Shown: positions 41,711 through 50,042 of the stretch, one piece after another
Layout of the letters: each line of letters opens with the position of its first letter
Numbering within the stretch: the stretch's first letter is position 1
NCBI GenBank assembly: GCA_963698085.1
Contig: OY969122.1
Coordinates: 2,356,001-2,420,000, forward strand
Direction of reading: 5' to 3'
Length of the DNA stretch: 64,000 nucleotides
From: VRUE01 sp963698085
GTDB taxonomy: Bacteria; Actinomycetota; Thermoleophilia; Solirubrobacterales; 70-9
Program-made: the position numbers and the translations under genes
The notes under the pieces: model-generated
The model's database searches: none
The model's input: the letters and a program-made list of their open reading frames with translations, nothing else
What the model was told of the DNA's origin: nothing

Positions 41711-42397
41711 ATGTCTGAGCGAATGGCCGAGCTGTTGGAGGAGCCCCGGGTGGCGCCGTCGATCCTCTCCGCCGACTTCGCCCAGCTCGGCGCGCAGGTC
41801 GACGAGGTGATGGCGGCCGGCGCCCGGGTGATCCACGTCGACGTCATGGACGGTAACTTCGTGCCTCCGATCACGATCGGTCCCCTGGTCGCTGCCTCGG
41901 TCGCCGACCGGGTGCACGCGGCCGGTGGCGTCATCGACGTCCACTTGATGATCGAGGCGCCGGAGCGCCACATCGATGCCTTCGCCGCCGCCGGCGCCGA
42001 CTCGATCACCTTCCACGAGGAGGCGACCCCGCACGCCAACCGCACCCTGGCGGCGATCCGCGAGCTGGGCTGCCTGGCCGGGATCGCGATCAACCCCGGC
42101 ACTCCGGCTGAGGTCCTCGGCGAGCTACGCGGCTACGCCGATATCGCGCTCTGCATGACCGTCAACCCCGGCTGGGGAGGCCAGGCTTTCATCGAGGGCT
42201 CGGTCGACAAGGTTTCCCGCCTCGCCGCGATCATTGGTAAGGCAAAAATTGAGGTCGATGGGGGAATAGACGTAACTACGGCAAAGCCAACGGCAGAAGC
42301 TGGCGCTTCGTTGTTTGTCGCCGGGTCGGCGATCTTTGCTGCAGATGATCCCGCTGTCGCTTACGCGGAAATTGCAGCTGCTGCAAATGCAGCCTGA
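41711..42397 (+). CDS. rpe: Ribulose-phosphate 3-epimerase
   Basis: Interconverts ribulose 5-phosphate and xylulose 5-phosphate in the pentose phosphate pathway. The 228-residue TIM barrel shows 'VAPSILSADFAQLGAQVDEV', 'VIHVDVMDGNFVPPITIGP', 'DVHLMIEAPERHIDAFAAAG' and 'MTVNPGWGGQAFIEGSVDKV', including the metal ligands His/Asp. The ATG at 41711 has a clean GGAGG 7 nt upstream. The last 150 bp are somewhat less GC-rich than the rest. Confidence 0.96.
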   Translation: MSERMAELLEEPRVAPSILSADFAQLGAQVDEVMAAGARVIHVDVMDGNFVPPITIGPLVAASVADRVHAAGGVIDVHLMIEAPERHIDAFAAAGADSITFHEEATPHANRTLAAIRELGCLAGIAINPGTPAEVLGELRGYADIALCMTVNPGWGGQAFIEGSVDKVSRLAAIIGKAKIEVDGGIDVTTAKPTAEAGASLFVAGSAIFAADDPAVAYAEIAAAANAA

Positions 42398-42405
42398 AGT
42401 ACGCA

Positions 42406-42505
42406 CGAGGGTCTGAGACCAAGCAGATCAAGGACGCAGGGAGCGTGGTGTGCTCCTGCACACGAGCGACCGAGGACGCCGATATGCGCCGGTCTCAGCC
42501 CCTCG
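42406..42505. terminator. 100-bp imperfect palindrome between convergent rpe and antiporter
   Basis: CGAGGGTCTGAGACC (42406-42420) and GGTCTCAGCCCCTCG (42491-42505) are complementary at 14 of 15 positions; inside, GTGTG...CACAC and flanking bases pair as well. The right arm reaches into the 3' end of the minus-strand antiporter gene. Probably a bidirectional terminator. Confidence 0.6.
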
Positions 42506-44291
42506 CGATGAGTGCACCTATTGCCTCCTGCCACCAGGCCCGCTCTGCGGGATCGTCGCCAGCTCGTTCGGCGCGGCGCTCGCACCAGCGGGCGAGCGCT
42601 TGGCGGCTCCCCAGTGCGACGACGGTTTCGGTCGTGATCGCGTAACGACCGTCGGCGAGCGCGGAGAGGGCGCTGCCGCGGTCGCGGCGGCTGCGCAGGA
42701 TCGAGGCCACGGCGACCCCGTCAATCTCGCCCGGCGCCGAAGGGTCCTTGACGTTGTCGGCGGGACGGACCGTGAACACCTGGGGGGCGCCGCGCGGCGG
42801 CAGCTGCGGCGGCGGCTGCGTTCCGACCGGCCCCTGATGCCATTGCGCGGTCAGCTCCTCGACTTGGTCGCGGAGCTCGCCACGGACGAGGATGTGCAGC
42901 TCATCGCCCTCGCGCAGCTCGGTCGAGCCGCGCGGCGGGATTGCCCTACCGTCGCGGACGATCACGTTGACCAGCGCGTCCCGGGGCAGGCCCAGCTCGC
43001 GCACGACGTGGCCGGCGGCAGCAGCGCCGTGACGCAGGCGGTAGGAGACGACGTCGCCGCCCATGCGGCGGATGCGACCGGACTCGAGCAGGCGTCGCGG
43101 CAGGGCGGGCTCGTCGGTGGTCAGGCCGAGCCGAGTCGCCAAGGGCTCGAAGCTCGCCCCCTGGATCAGGGTTGAGGTGACGACGACGAAGAAGACGATC
43201 GAGAAGAGCTCCTGGCCGGCGCCGACGCCGGCCACCACCGGGAAGGTGGCGAGCCAGATCGGAGCCGCGCCGCGCAGTCCCGCCCAGCCGAGCATCGCTC
43301 GCTCGCGCAGATTGAGCGGCGATAGCAGGGTGGAGGCAAATGCGGCGAGTGGGCGCGCGACCAGGATCAGGGCGGCGGAGAGCGCCAGTCCCTCGATCGC
43401 CACATCGCCCAGGGTGCTGGGGAAGACCAGCAGGCCGAGCATGACGAAGAGCCCGATCTGGGCGACCCAGCCGACGCCCTCGTGGAAGGCGACCACGGTG
43501 CGTCGCGCGGGGATGTTGCTGCCGCCGAGGGCGAGGGCGGTCAGGTAGACCGCCAGGAAGCCGGAGCCGTGCGCCACCTCGGCGATGCCGAAGGACAGCG
43601 CGGCGATCGCGATCGTGGCCACGGGATAGATCCCGTCGGTGGGTAGCCGCACACGGCGCAGCCCCTCCACCGAGAGGCGTCCCACGGCGACGCCGATCGC
43701 CGCCCCGATCGCCAGTTTGAGCACGAGCAGCACCGCCATGTCGGCGAGGCCGTAGCCGGGCTCCTGGATCCAGTCGATGAAGCCGATCACCAGCAGCAGC
43801 GCGACCGGGTCGTTCATCCCCGACTCGCCCTCGAGCGATCGGGCCAGCCGCTTCTTCAGGGTTGAGCGGCGCAGGACGGCAAAGATCGCCGCGGAGTCGG
43901 TGGCGGCGACCGCGGCGCCCACGAGCATTCCTTCCAGCAGGCTGAGATCGAAGATCCACTTCGCGGCGAAGCCGGCGATGGCGGCAGTGACGACCGTTCC
44001 CACGGTCGCCAGTGACGCCGCCGTGCCGAGAACGGGGCGGATCTCCGGCCAGCCGGCGGTCAGTCCACCCTCGAAGAGGATCAGGACGAGGGCGATCGTG
44101 CCCAGCGTCCGCGCCAGCTCCGCGTCGGTGAACTCGATCCCGCCGATTCCCTCCGAGCCGGCCAGCATCCCCAGGCCGAGGAAGAGGAGCAGGCCGGGGA
44201 TGCGGACCCGGTCGGCCAGGAGCGCACCGACGATCCCCGCCGCGAGCAGGCCTCCGGCGACGAGGATCAGCTCGGCGTCGTGTCCCTCCAT
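42495..44291 (-). CDS. nhaP2: K+(Na+)/H+ antiporter, CPA1 NhaP2/CvrA type
   Basis: A 598-residue monovalent cation/proton antiporter. Residues about 5-395 form 12-13 membrane helices with the CPA1 hallmarks 'LVLILFEGGLTAG', 'VGAAVAATDSAAIFAVLR' (the ND-type ion site is 'ATDSAA') and 'LEGESGMNDPVALLLVIGFI'. Residues about 405-490 are a TrkA-C domain ('RELGLPRDALVNVIVRDGRA', 'ELREGDELHILVRGEL') as in NhaP2/CvrA, where it senses nucleotides or ions. A further cytosolic domain of about 100 residues follows. It is transcribed after the glycosyltransferase-flippase pair with a 6-nt gap, so it may share their transcript. Confidence 0.9.
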   Translation of the reverse strand: MEGHDAELILVAGGLLAAGIVGALLADRVRIPGLLLFLGLGMLAGSEGIGGIEFTDAELARTLGTIALVLILFEGGLTAGWPEIRPVLGTAASLATVGTVVTAAIAGFAAKWIFDLSLLEGMLVGAAVAATDSAAIFAVLRRSTLKKRLARSLEGESGMNDPVALLLVIGFIDWIQEPGYGLADMAVLLVLKLAIGAAIGVAVGRLSVEGLRRVRLPTDGIYPVATIAIAALSFGIAEVAHGSGFLAVYLTALALGGSNIPARRTVVAFHEGVGWVAQIGLFVMLGLLVFPSTLGDVAIEGLALSAALILVARPLAAFASTLLSPLNLRERAMLGWAGLRGAAPIWLATFPVVAGVGAGQELFSIVFFVVVTSTLIQGASFEPLATRLGLTTDEPALPRRLLESGRIRRMGGDVVSYRLRHGAAAAGHVVRELGLPRDALVNVIVRDGRAIPPRGSTELREGDELHILVRGELRDQVEELTAQWHQGPVGTQPPPQLPPRGAPQVFTVRPADNVKDPSAPGEIDGVAVASILRSRRDRGSALSALADGRYAITTETVVALGSRQALARWCERRAERAGDDPAERAWWQEAIGALIARG

Positions 44292-44297
44292 CGCTGC

Positions 44298-45785
44298 CTA
44301 GGAGCCCTCGTCGGCGGCAGCGAGCTGGGCCTCGAGCTCCTCGCTGGAGCCGGCGGCTGGGATGTCCTCCGCGCGCTCGTGCGGGCGCCGGTAGATCAGG
44401 TAGAGCAGGCCGAGCAGCAGTAGCGCGGCGACGGCGAAGCCGACCTCGACCCGCCGGAACTCTTCCGCGATCGGGGCGAGGAAGCACCAGGCGACGAAGA
44501 AGGCAGCGCAGAGCGCCCAGCGGCCCGAGGCGCGTCGCACCTGTCCCTGCGCCAGGCAGGCCTGGTTGACGGTCACCGATGAGAGGTAGAGGCCCATGCC
44601 GAGCGTGACCAGCAGCAGGCCGGCGCGGTCATAGCTGAACTTGTCGCTGAAGGCGAGCTGCATCAGCTGCGGCCCGGCGATCAGCACGGCGACGGCGACC
44701 ACCGCGGTAAAGGCGGCGATCGCCGCCAGCACCATCCGCACCGAGCGGTGGAACTCGTCCTCGCTGCCTGGCTCCTCGCTTGCGTGGAGGCTGGTCAGGT
44801 GGGGAAGGATGCTGGTCGAGACCGCCTGGAAGAGTTGCAGCGGCGCCCGCGCGATCATCAGCACGTTGAAGATGAAGCCGGCCGCGGCGGCGCCCTCGAG
44901 GCCCCGCACGATCAACGGCCCGGCGTTGAAGAGGACCTGCTCGCCGAGCATGATCACCAGCACCGCGGCGACGAAGCCGGTGCCGGTGCCGAGTGAGAAC
45001 TCGCTGCTCGAGCGCTTTTGGCGCGCGGGTCCTGTCGCGGCGGCATCCCCCATGTGCTCGGATCCCGCTTCGCGGTCTCCTCCGCTATGGGGGACCCCCG
45101 CCACCGCGCCACCCGCGCGAGAAACGCCTGGGTCGCGCCTCGCTCGGTGGGCGAATGCTGCTGGAACTACAAGCAGGCTGAGGGAGGGGGCGGCGACTAT
45201 GCCGATGGCGACCGCCGACTGGCCGCTGAGCAGGCCGACCGCGACCAGCAGCGCGAAGCTGGTGCGGAAGACCGACTCGGAAAGGATCATCAAGGCGAAG
45301 AGGCCGAAGCGGCGGTGGCCGGCGAGGTATCCGCGGGCGAAGTAGCTGGCCGCGTAGAAGAGCACCGCGAGCAGGAAGACCCAGTAGAGGGTTTCGTTGC
45401 CGCCGAGCAGGCCATCTTCGATCGGGCCGCGCAGGATCAGCGCGAACGCGGCGAAGCCGGCGGCGAGGCCGAGCTGGATCTTGGTCGCGACCAGGATCGG
45501 CTCGCGCGCCGGTTCCCCCTTTGCCAACCGCTCGGAGATGTGGCGTGAGAGCAGCTGGTCGACCGGCCGGTAGAGGGTCGAGACGGTGATGAAGACGGCC
45601 GACCAGACGACGGTGATCTCGCCGTAGTCGGGCTTGGAGAGCACGTGCGAGGCAATGAAAAAGTAGACGTAGGTGATGACGCCGGTGAGGCCGACGCCGA
45701 TCGCCAGGAAGCTGGCGGTCTTGCCATATTCGGTCGAGCTGACGCCGCCGCCATCCGCGGCGCCGTCTTTCGCCGCGGCTGCCAT
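44298..45785 (-). CDS. Polysaccharide flippase (MATE/Wzx-like) with in-frame palindromic insert
   Basis: A 495-residue polytopic protein of the MOP superfamily that would flip lipid-linked sugars or related polymers. Hydrophobic segments run from about residue 25 to 465: 'TASFLAIGVGLTGVITYVYF', 'ESVFRTSFALLVAVGLLSGQ', 'LGTGTGFVAAVLVIMLGEQV' and more. Between two membrane blocks, residues about 219-258 (starting 'RRDPGVSRAGGAVAG') are hydrophilic, Gly/Ala/Arg-rich and unlike a transporter loop; they are encoded by a 119-bp palindrome. The ATG overlaps the stop of the upstream glycosyltransferase (ATGA), indicating a joint role in making a surface glycan. Confidence 0.8.
   Translation of the reverse strand: MAAAAKDGAADGGGVSSTEYGKTASFLAIGVGLTGVITYVYFFIASHVLSKPDYGEITVVWSAVFITVSTLYRPVDQLLSRHISERLAKGEPAREPILVATKIQLGLAAGFAAFALILRGPIEDGLLGGNETLYWVFLLAVLFYAASYFARGYLAGHRRFGLFALMILSESVFRTSFALLVAVGLLSGQSAVAIGIVAAPSLSLLVVPAAFAHRARRDPGVSRAGGAVAGVPHSGGDREAGSEHMGDAAATGPARQKRSSSEFSLGTGTGFVAAVLVIMLGEQVLFNAGPLIVRGLEGAAAAGFIFNVLMIARAPLQLFQAVSTSILPHLTSLHASEEPGSEDEFHRSVRMVLAAIAAFTAVVAVAVLIAGPQLMQLAFSDKFSYDRAGLLLVTLGMGLYLSSVTVNQACLAQGQVRRASGRWALCAAFFVAWCFLAPIAEEFRRVEVGFAVAALLLLGLLYLIYRRPHERAEDIPAAGSSEELEAQLAAADEGS
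45011..45129. repeat. Palindromic element inserted in frame in the flippase gene
   Basis: Two 43-nt arms (45011-45053 and 45087-45129) are complementary over roughly 70 % of their length, with the innermost 8 bp (TCCCCCAT/ATGGGGGA) perfect. The 33-nt centre contains another short self-complementary stretch. It keeps the flippase frame open and codes for a hydrophilic loop. Confidence 0.65.
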
Positions 45786-46768
45786 CAGTCGCGGGCGCCG
45801 CGCTCGTAGTGCGACGGCTCGATCCCCAGCGAGAGCTCGACCCGGCGCACGCGCTCGAAGACGCGCTGGGTCATCACCCGCTGGCCGGCGAGCAGGTCGC
45901 CGATCACGCCGAGCGCGAGCAGCTGTAGGGCGGCGATGAAGAGCACCGCGCCGAGGATCAGGGATTGGATGTGGCCGCTTGAGTCGCCGTTGAAGATCCA
46001 GTCGATCAGGAAGGGCATCCACGCCGCTAGAGCGAGGAGGGCGACGAAGGCGCTGGCGCTCGCGAAGACCCGCAACGGCTCGTAGCGGGCGTAGATGCGC
46101 AGGATCGAGACGGCGTTGCGCCGCACGTAGGCCCCGGTCGAGTCGAAGAGCCGCGACTCACGCGTTTGCGGATTGGTCGCGATCTCAACCTGGTCGACGG
46201 CGACCAGCATCTTGCCGGCCTGGATCAGGCTCTCCAGCGTGTAGGTGAAGTTGTCGGTGACGAGCAGCCCGAGCGCCGCCTCGCGGTTGTAGGCGCGGAA
46301 ACCGGAGGTCGTGTCGGCGATCGCCGTGTCAGAGAGCCGCCGCACCACCCAGCTGCCCAGCCGTTGCAGCCGCTTCTTGCTGCCGGAGAAATGCTCGATC
46401 GTGTCGACGCGGCGGTCGCCGACGACCATGTCGGCCTCGCCGGCGAGGATCGGGGCGAGCAGCTTCGGCACGTCGGCGCCGCTGTACTGGTTGTCGGCGT
46501 CGGTGTTGACGACGAGGTCGGCGCCGAGCTTGAGGCAGGCGTCGAGACCGGCTTGGAAGGCTGCCGCTAGGCCCCGATTGTTGGTCAGGCGGACGATGTG
46601 CTCGACTCCGCACTCGCGCGCGACCTCGACCGTGCGATCGGTGGAGCCATCGTCGATCACGAGCAACTCGACTTGATCGACGCCCTCGATCGCCCGCGGC
46701 AGGGCGGCGATCGTCTCCGGCAGTGTCGCCTCCTCGTTCAGGCACGGGATTTGGATGATCAGCTTCAT
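45785..46768 (-). CDS. Glycosyltransferase family 2, DPM1/ArnC-like
   Basis: A 327-residue membrane-bound sugar transferase. The N-terminal GT-A domain has 'IIQIPCLNEEATLPETIAAL', 'LLVIDDGSTDRTVEVARECG', 'VRLTNNRGLAAAFQAGLDAC' and the metal-binding 'VVNTDADNQYSG' (DxD). Residues about 230-290 contain two membrane helices ('FASASAFVALLALAAWMPFL', 'QSLILGAVLFIAALQLLALG'). This architecture belongs to polyprenyl-phosphate sugar transferases. It is the first gene of a minus-strand unit with the flippase and antiporter. The ATG at 46768 gives the usual N-terminus; the open frame upstream is made by a palindromic repeat. Confidence 0.9.
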   Translation of the reverse strand: MKLIIQIPCLNEEATLPETIAALPRAIEGVDQVELLVIDDGSTDRTVEVARECGVEHIVRLTNNRGLAAAFQAGLDACLKLGADLVVNTDADNQYSGADVPKLLAPILAGEADMVVGDRRVDTIEHFSGSKKRLQRLGSWVVRRLSDTAIADTTSGFRAYNREAALGLLVTDNFTYTLESLIQAGKMLVAVDQVEIATNPQTRESRLFDSTGAYVRRNAVSILRIYARYEPLRVFASASAFVALLALAAWMPFLIDWIFNGDSSGHIQSLILGAVLFIAALQLLALGVIGDLLAGQRVMTQRVFERVRRVELSLGIEPSHYERGARD

Positions 46769-46803
46769 GGTTGGGCGGTCAGGGTATCCGTGGGGGCGGC
46801 GTG

Positions 46804-46957
46804 GGGAGGATGGGGTGTGCCGGGCAGGTATGGCCCAGGAAGGATGGGGTGTCCCTGCGTTTGCTGGGTTTTTCGCCAGAGTCATTTTGCGGCCGTCCGA
46901 GATCGCCGATGGGGCGAAAAAGAGGACGCCGCGCACTCCGGGACCCCCCATCCTCCC
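46804..46957. repeat. Dispersed palindromic element, intergenic copy
   Basis: Imperfect terminal inverted repeats (46804-46823 and 46938-46957, 17 of 20 complementary) with a second, internal copy of the left end at 46838-46856. Inside are TTGCTGGGTTTTTCGCC (46861-46877) and GGGGCGAAAAAGAGGACGCC (46911-46930). Read on the minus strand, 46838-46957 aligns along its length with 53009-53133 inside recG. The rest of the 235-bp gap between the glycosyltransferase and ribD holds only the short inverted repeat at 46982. Confidence 0.85.
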
Positions 46958-46981
46958 TCGACGACACGCCTACGGAGTACC

Positions 46982-46999
46982 ATTGACTGACTCGTCAAT
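46982..46999 (+). promoter_or_regulatory. Inverted repeat just before ribD
   Basis: ATTGAC and GTCAAT flank six bases, ending 4 nt before the ribD ATG. It could be an operator or a small hairpin controlling the riboflavin operon. No FMN riboswitch consensus is visible upstream. Confidence 0.4.
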
Positions 47000-47003
47000 C
47001 AAT

Positions 47004-48101
47004 ATGGCCGCGTCGCTTACAACCACGGATCGCGAGCACCTGAGACGGGCTCTTGAGCTTGCGGAGCGGGGGCGTGGGCGAGTCAGCCCGAATCCGCTTG
47101 TTGGAGCGGTTGTCGTGCAGGATGGGGAGGTCATTGGCGAGGGGTTCCATGCTGAGTTGGGGGATCTTCATGCTGAGCGGGCGGCGCTCGCGGATTGCCG
47201 GGAGCGGGGGGAGGACCCGGTGGGGGCGACTATGTACGTGACGCTGGAGCCGTGTGCGCATCAGGGGCGGCAGCCACCTTGTACTGAGGCGGTTATCGAG
47301 GCGGGGATCGAGCGGGTCGTGATCGCCTCGGACGATCCCAGCGAGAAGGCGGCGGGGCGCGGGCCCGGGATTCTTCGTGACGGCGGGGTCGAGGTCGACT
47401 TCTCCGCTGGCGAGGAGGCCACTGCTGCACGTCTTTTGAACCAGCCTTTCCGTAAGCACGCCCGTACCGGCTTGCCGCTGGTGACGCTAAAGCTGGCGAT
47501 GTCGCTCGACGGCCAGACCGAAACGGCGCCGGGGGAATCGCCTTGGATCTCAAGCAGCGAGAGCCAAGAGCTAGTCCACCGCTGGCGCGCCGAAGCGGAC
47601 GCGATCGCGGTCGGCATCGGCACGGTCCTCGCCGACGACCCACTGCTAACCGCCCGCGGGGGTGCGCGGTCGAGCTTTGTCCCGGATAGCGGTACAAACC
47701 TCGACCGCGGTGCGAGGCAGCCGCAGCGGGTTGTTTTCGATCGCCTGGCACGTCTGCCGCTCGACTCGCAGGTGCTGAGTACCCTCGATCAAGCGCCAGT
47801 GCTTGAGATGGTCAGCCAAGGCGCTGACCCCACGCGCGTCAATGCATTGCGCGACGCCGGCGCTGAGGTCGTCGTCGCCGAGACCATCGACGTCGCGCTC
47901 TCGGACCTGGGCCGCCGGGGCGTTACCAGCGTCTTCCTCGAGGGCGGCCGAACTCTCGCCGCCGCCTTCGCCGAGGCTGGCGAGATCGATGAGGCGCGTG
48001 TGTTCGTTGCCCCGGTGCTAATCGGTGGCGGCAAACGTCTTACCGCGCTGGAGCCAAACGCGGGGGACACACTGATCTCGACCCGCTTCAAGGAGTGGTG
48101 A
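47004..48101 (+). CDS. ribD: Bifunctional riboflavin deaminase/reductase
   Basis: Carries out the deamination and reduction steps after GTP cyclohydrolase II. The 365-residue protein has the N-terminal deaminase domain with zinc ligands in 'GDLHAERAALADC' and 'LEPCAHQGRQPPCTEAVIEA', and the C-terminal reductase domain ('LPLVTLKLAMSLDGQTETAP', 'ITSSESQ'-type segment 'WISSSESQELVHRWRAEADA', 'VFLEGGRTLAAAFAEAGEID'). Residues about 220-237, between 'LTARGGA' and 'PQRVVFD', are an extra loop coded by a palindrome. The ATG at 47004 gives the family N-terminus. First gene of ribD-ribE-ribBA-ribH. Confidence 0.94.
   Translation: MAASLTTTDREHLRRALELAERGRGRVSPNPLVGAVVVQDGEVIGEGFHAELGDLHAERAALADCRERGEDPVGATMYVTLEPCAHQGRQPPCTEAVIEAGIERVVIASDDPSEKAAGRGPGILRDGGVEVDFSAGEEATAARLLNQPFRKHARTGLPLVTLKLAMSLDGQTETAPGESPWISSSESQELVHRWRAEADAIAVGIGTVLADDPLLTARGGARSSFVPDSGTNLDRGARQPQRVVFDRLARLPLDSQVLSTLDQAPVLEMVSQGADPTRVNALRDAGAEVVVAETIDVALSDLGRRGVTSVFLEGGRTLAAAFAEAGEIDEARVFVAPVLIGGGKRLTALEPNAGDTLISTRFKEW
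47662..47714. repeat. Palindrome inside ribD
   Basis: CGCGGTCGAG (47665-47674) is the exact reverse complement of CTCGACCGCG (47700-47709); TTTGT/ACAAA continue the stem inward and flanking bases pair partly outward. It is in frame and encodes a hydrophilic loop of about 18 residues in the reductase domain. Confidence 0.65.
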
Positions 48102-48102
48102 C

Positions 48103-48708
48103 ATGTTCACCGGCCTGATCCAGGACGTGGGCAAGGTCCGATCGCTGGACACGGGCGCCGCGGGGGCCCGCCTGGCGATATCGACCTCGCTAGGCCCGGA
48201 GATCGCCCTGGGCGACTCGGTCGCAGTCAACGGCGTTTGTCTCACTGCGACTGCGGCCGACGATGCGGGCTTCGAGACCGAGGCGATGAACCAGACCCTG
48301 GCGGTAACCGCGCTCGGCGGTGTCGAGACCGGCGACCGGATCAACCTGGAGCTGGCGATGAAGGCGTCGGACCGGCTCGGCGGGCACATCGTGCAGGGGC
48401 ACGTCGACGGGGTCGGGGAGGTGGCCGCGGTTGCCGAAGATGGCTTCGCCAGGCGCCTTCGCCTCACCTTGCCGGCGAATCTGATGCGTTACGCAATCGA
48501 TAAAGGGTCGATCGCCCTCGACGGCGTCAGTCTCACCGTGGCCAGGTTGGGCGAGGACTGGATCGAGGTCTCGCTGATCCCGGAGACTCTGGAGCGAACC
48601 AACCTCGGTGACGCAGTAGCGGGACGCAAGATCAACGTCGAGTGTGACGTGATCGCCAAGCACGTGGAGCGGTTGATGGCACCATTCGCTGGAAAGGAGC
48701 GGACGTGA
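48103..48708 (+). CDS. ribE: Riboflavin synthase alpha chain
   Basis: Dismutates two 6,7-dimethyl-8-ribityllumazines to riboflavin. The 201-residue protein has the expected internal duplication: N-barrel 'MFTGLIQDVGKVRSLD' with 'GDSVAVNGVCLTATA', and C-barrel 'GGHIVQGHVDGVGEVAAV' with 'KGSIALDGVSLTVARLGEDW' and 'ECDVIAKHVERLM'. It starts one base after ribD and overlaps ribBA by 4 nt. Confidence 0.95.
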   Translation: MFTGLIQDVGKVRSLDTGAAGARLAISTSLGPEIALGDSVAVNGVCLTATAADDAGFETEAMNQTLAVTALGGVETGDRINLELAMKASDRLGGHIVQGHVDGVGEVAAVAEDGFARRLRLTLPANLMRYAIDKGSIALDGVSLTVARLGEDWIEVSLIPETLERTNLGDAVAGRKINVECDVIAKHVERLMAPFAGKERT

Positions 48709-50042
48709 GCCAGATGACGGAGGCGCAGAGACAAGAGAAATCGGAGCGGGCGGCGGGCGCGAGCCCGTTCGCGACGATCGAGGAAGCGATCGAGGAGATC
48801 CGCCGCGGCCGCATGGTCGTTGTCTGCGATGGCGAGGACCGCGAGAACGAGGGCGACCTCGTCATGGCCGCGCAGTTCGCCACCCCCGAGGCGGTCAACT
48901 TCATGGCCAAGGAGGCGCGCGGCCTGATTTGCCTGGCGCTGACCGCCGAACGCTGCGAACGGCTCGGCCTCAACCTGATGGCGGCCAAGAACGAGGCGCC
49001 GCTGCAGACCGCCTTCACGGTGACGATCGAGGCTGCGGGCGGGGTCAGCACCGGCATCTCCGCCCACGACCGCGCCCACACGATCCAGGTCGCGATCGAC
49101 CCCAACTCCGGCCCACGCGACATCGTCGTCCCCGGCCATATGTTCCCGCTGCGGGCGAAAGACGGTGGCGTGCTCGAGCGCACCGGCCACACCGAGGCCA
49201 GCGTCGACCTTGCTCGCCTCGCCGGCCTCACTCCCGCCGGTGTGATCTGCGAGGTGATGAACGACGACGGCACGATGGCGCGGGTGCCCGACCTCGTCCC
49301 CTACTGCGAGAAGCACGAGCTGAAGATGATCACCGTCGCCGAGCTGATCGCCTATCGGCGCCGCACCGAGAAGCTGGTCGAGCGGGTGGTCGACACCGGC
49401 CTGCCGACCGCGTTCGGCGACTTCACCGCGGTCGGCTACCGCTCGCTGGTCGATGACAAACACCACGTGGCGATGGTCAAGGGCGAGGTCGCGGGAGCCG
49501 AGGACGTCCTCGTCCGCGTCCACAGCGAGTGCCTCACCGGCGACGTCTTCCACAGCATGCGCTGCGATTGCGGCGAACAGCTCGCTTCGGCGCTGGCGAT
49601 GATCGAGCAGGAGGGGCAGGGCGTTCTCCTCTATCTCTCCCAAGAGGGTCGCGGGATCGGCCTGCTCAACAAGCTGCGGGCCTACAAGCTGCAAGAGGAG
49701 GGCGCCGACACGGTCGAGGCCAACCTCAAACTCGGCCTGCCCGCCGACCTGCGCGACTACGGCATCGGCGCCCAGATCCTCGGCGATCTCGGCCTGACCA
49801 GTATCCGCATCCTCACCAACAACCCGAAAAAGATCGTCGGCCTCGAGGGCTACGGCCTGTCGGTCAGCGAGCAGGTGCCGATCGAATCGGCCCCCAACAC
49901 CCACAATGAGGACTACCTGCGGGCGAAGCGCGACAAGCTCGGCCACACGCTGCACCACCAGGGCCTGGCGCTCGACGAGGAGATGATCCACGACGAGGAG
50001 GAGCGCGACGCCGCCGGGGAGAGCGGCCCAGCGCATGGCTGA
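48705..50042 (+). CDS. ribBA: Bifunctional DHBP synthase / GTP cyclohydrolase II
   Basis: Supplies both precursors of lumazine. The 445-residue fusion has an N-terminal 3,4-dihydroxy-2-butanone 4-phosphate synthase ('VVVCDGEDRENEGDLVMAAQ', 'TGISAHDRAHTIQVAID', 'GHTEASVDLARLAGLTPAGV') and a C-terminal GTP cyclohydrolase II with zinc ligands in 'VHSECLTGDVFHSMRCDCGE', plus 'YLSQEGRGIGLLNKLRAYKL'. A 20-residue charged extension precedes the first domain. It overlaps ribE (GTGA) and ribH (8 nt). Confidence 0.95.
   Translation: MSQMTEAQRQEKSERAAGASPFATIEEAIEEIRRGRMVVVCDGEDRENEGDLVMAAQFATPEAVNFMAKEARGLICLALTAERCERLGLNLMAAKNEAPLQTAFTVTIEAAGGVSTGISAHDRAHTIQVAIDPNSGPRDIVVPGHMFPLRAKDGGVLERTGHTEASVDLARLAGLTPAGVICEVMNDDGTMARVPDLVPYCEKHELKMITVAELIAYRRRTEKLVERVVDTGLPTAFGDFTAVGYRSLVDDKHHVAMVKGEVAGAEDVLVRVHSECLTGDVFHSMRCDCGEQLASALAMIEQEGQGVLLYLSQEGRGIGLLNKLRAYKLQEEGADTVEANLKLGLPADLRDYGIGAQILGDLGLTSIRILTNNPKKIVGLEGYGLSVSEQVPIESAPNTHNEDYLRAKRDKLGHTLHHQGLALDEEMIHDEEERDAAGESGPAHG

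Noticed and set aside
46769..46951. N-terminal extension of the glycosyltransferase through the intergenic repeat
   Set aside because: The frame is open, but the family N-terminus begins at 46768 and the upstream part is the repeat element itself.
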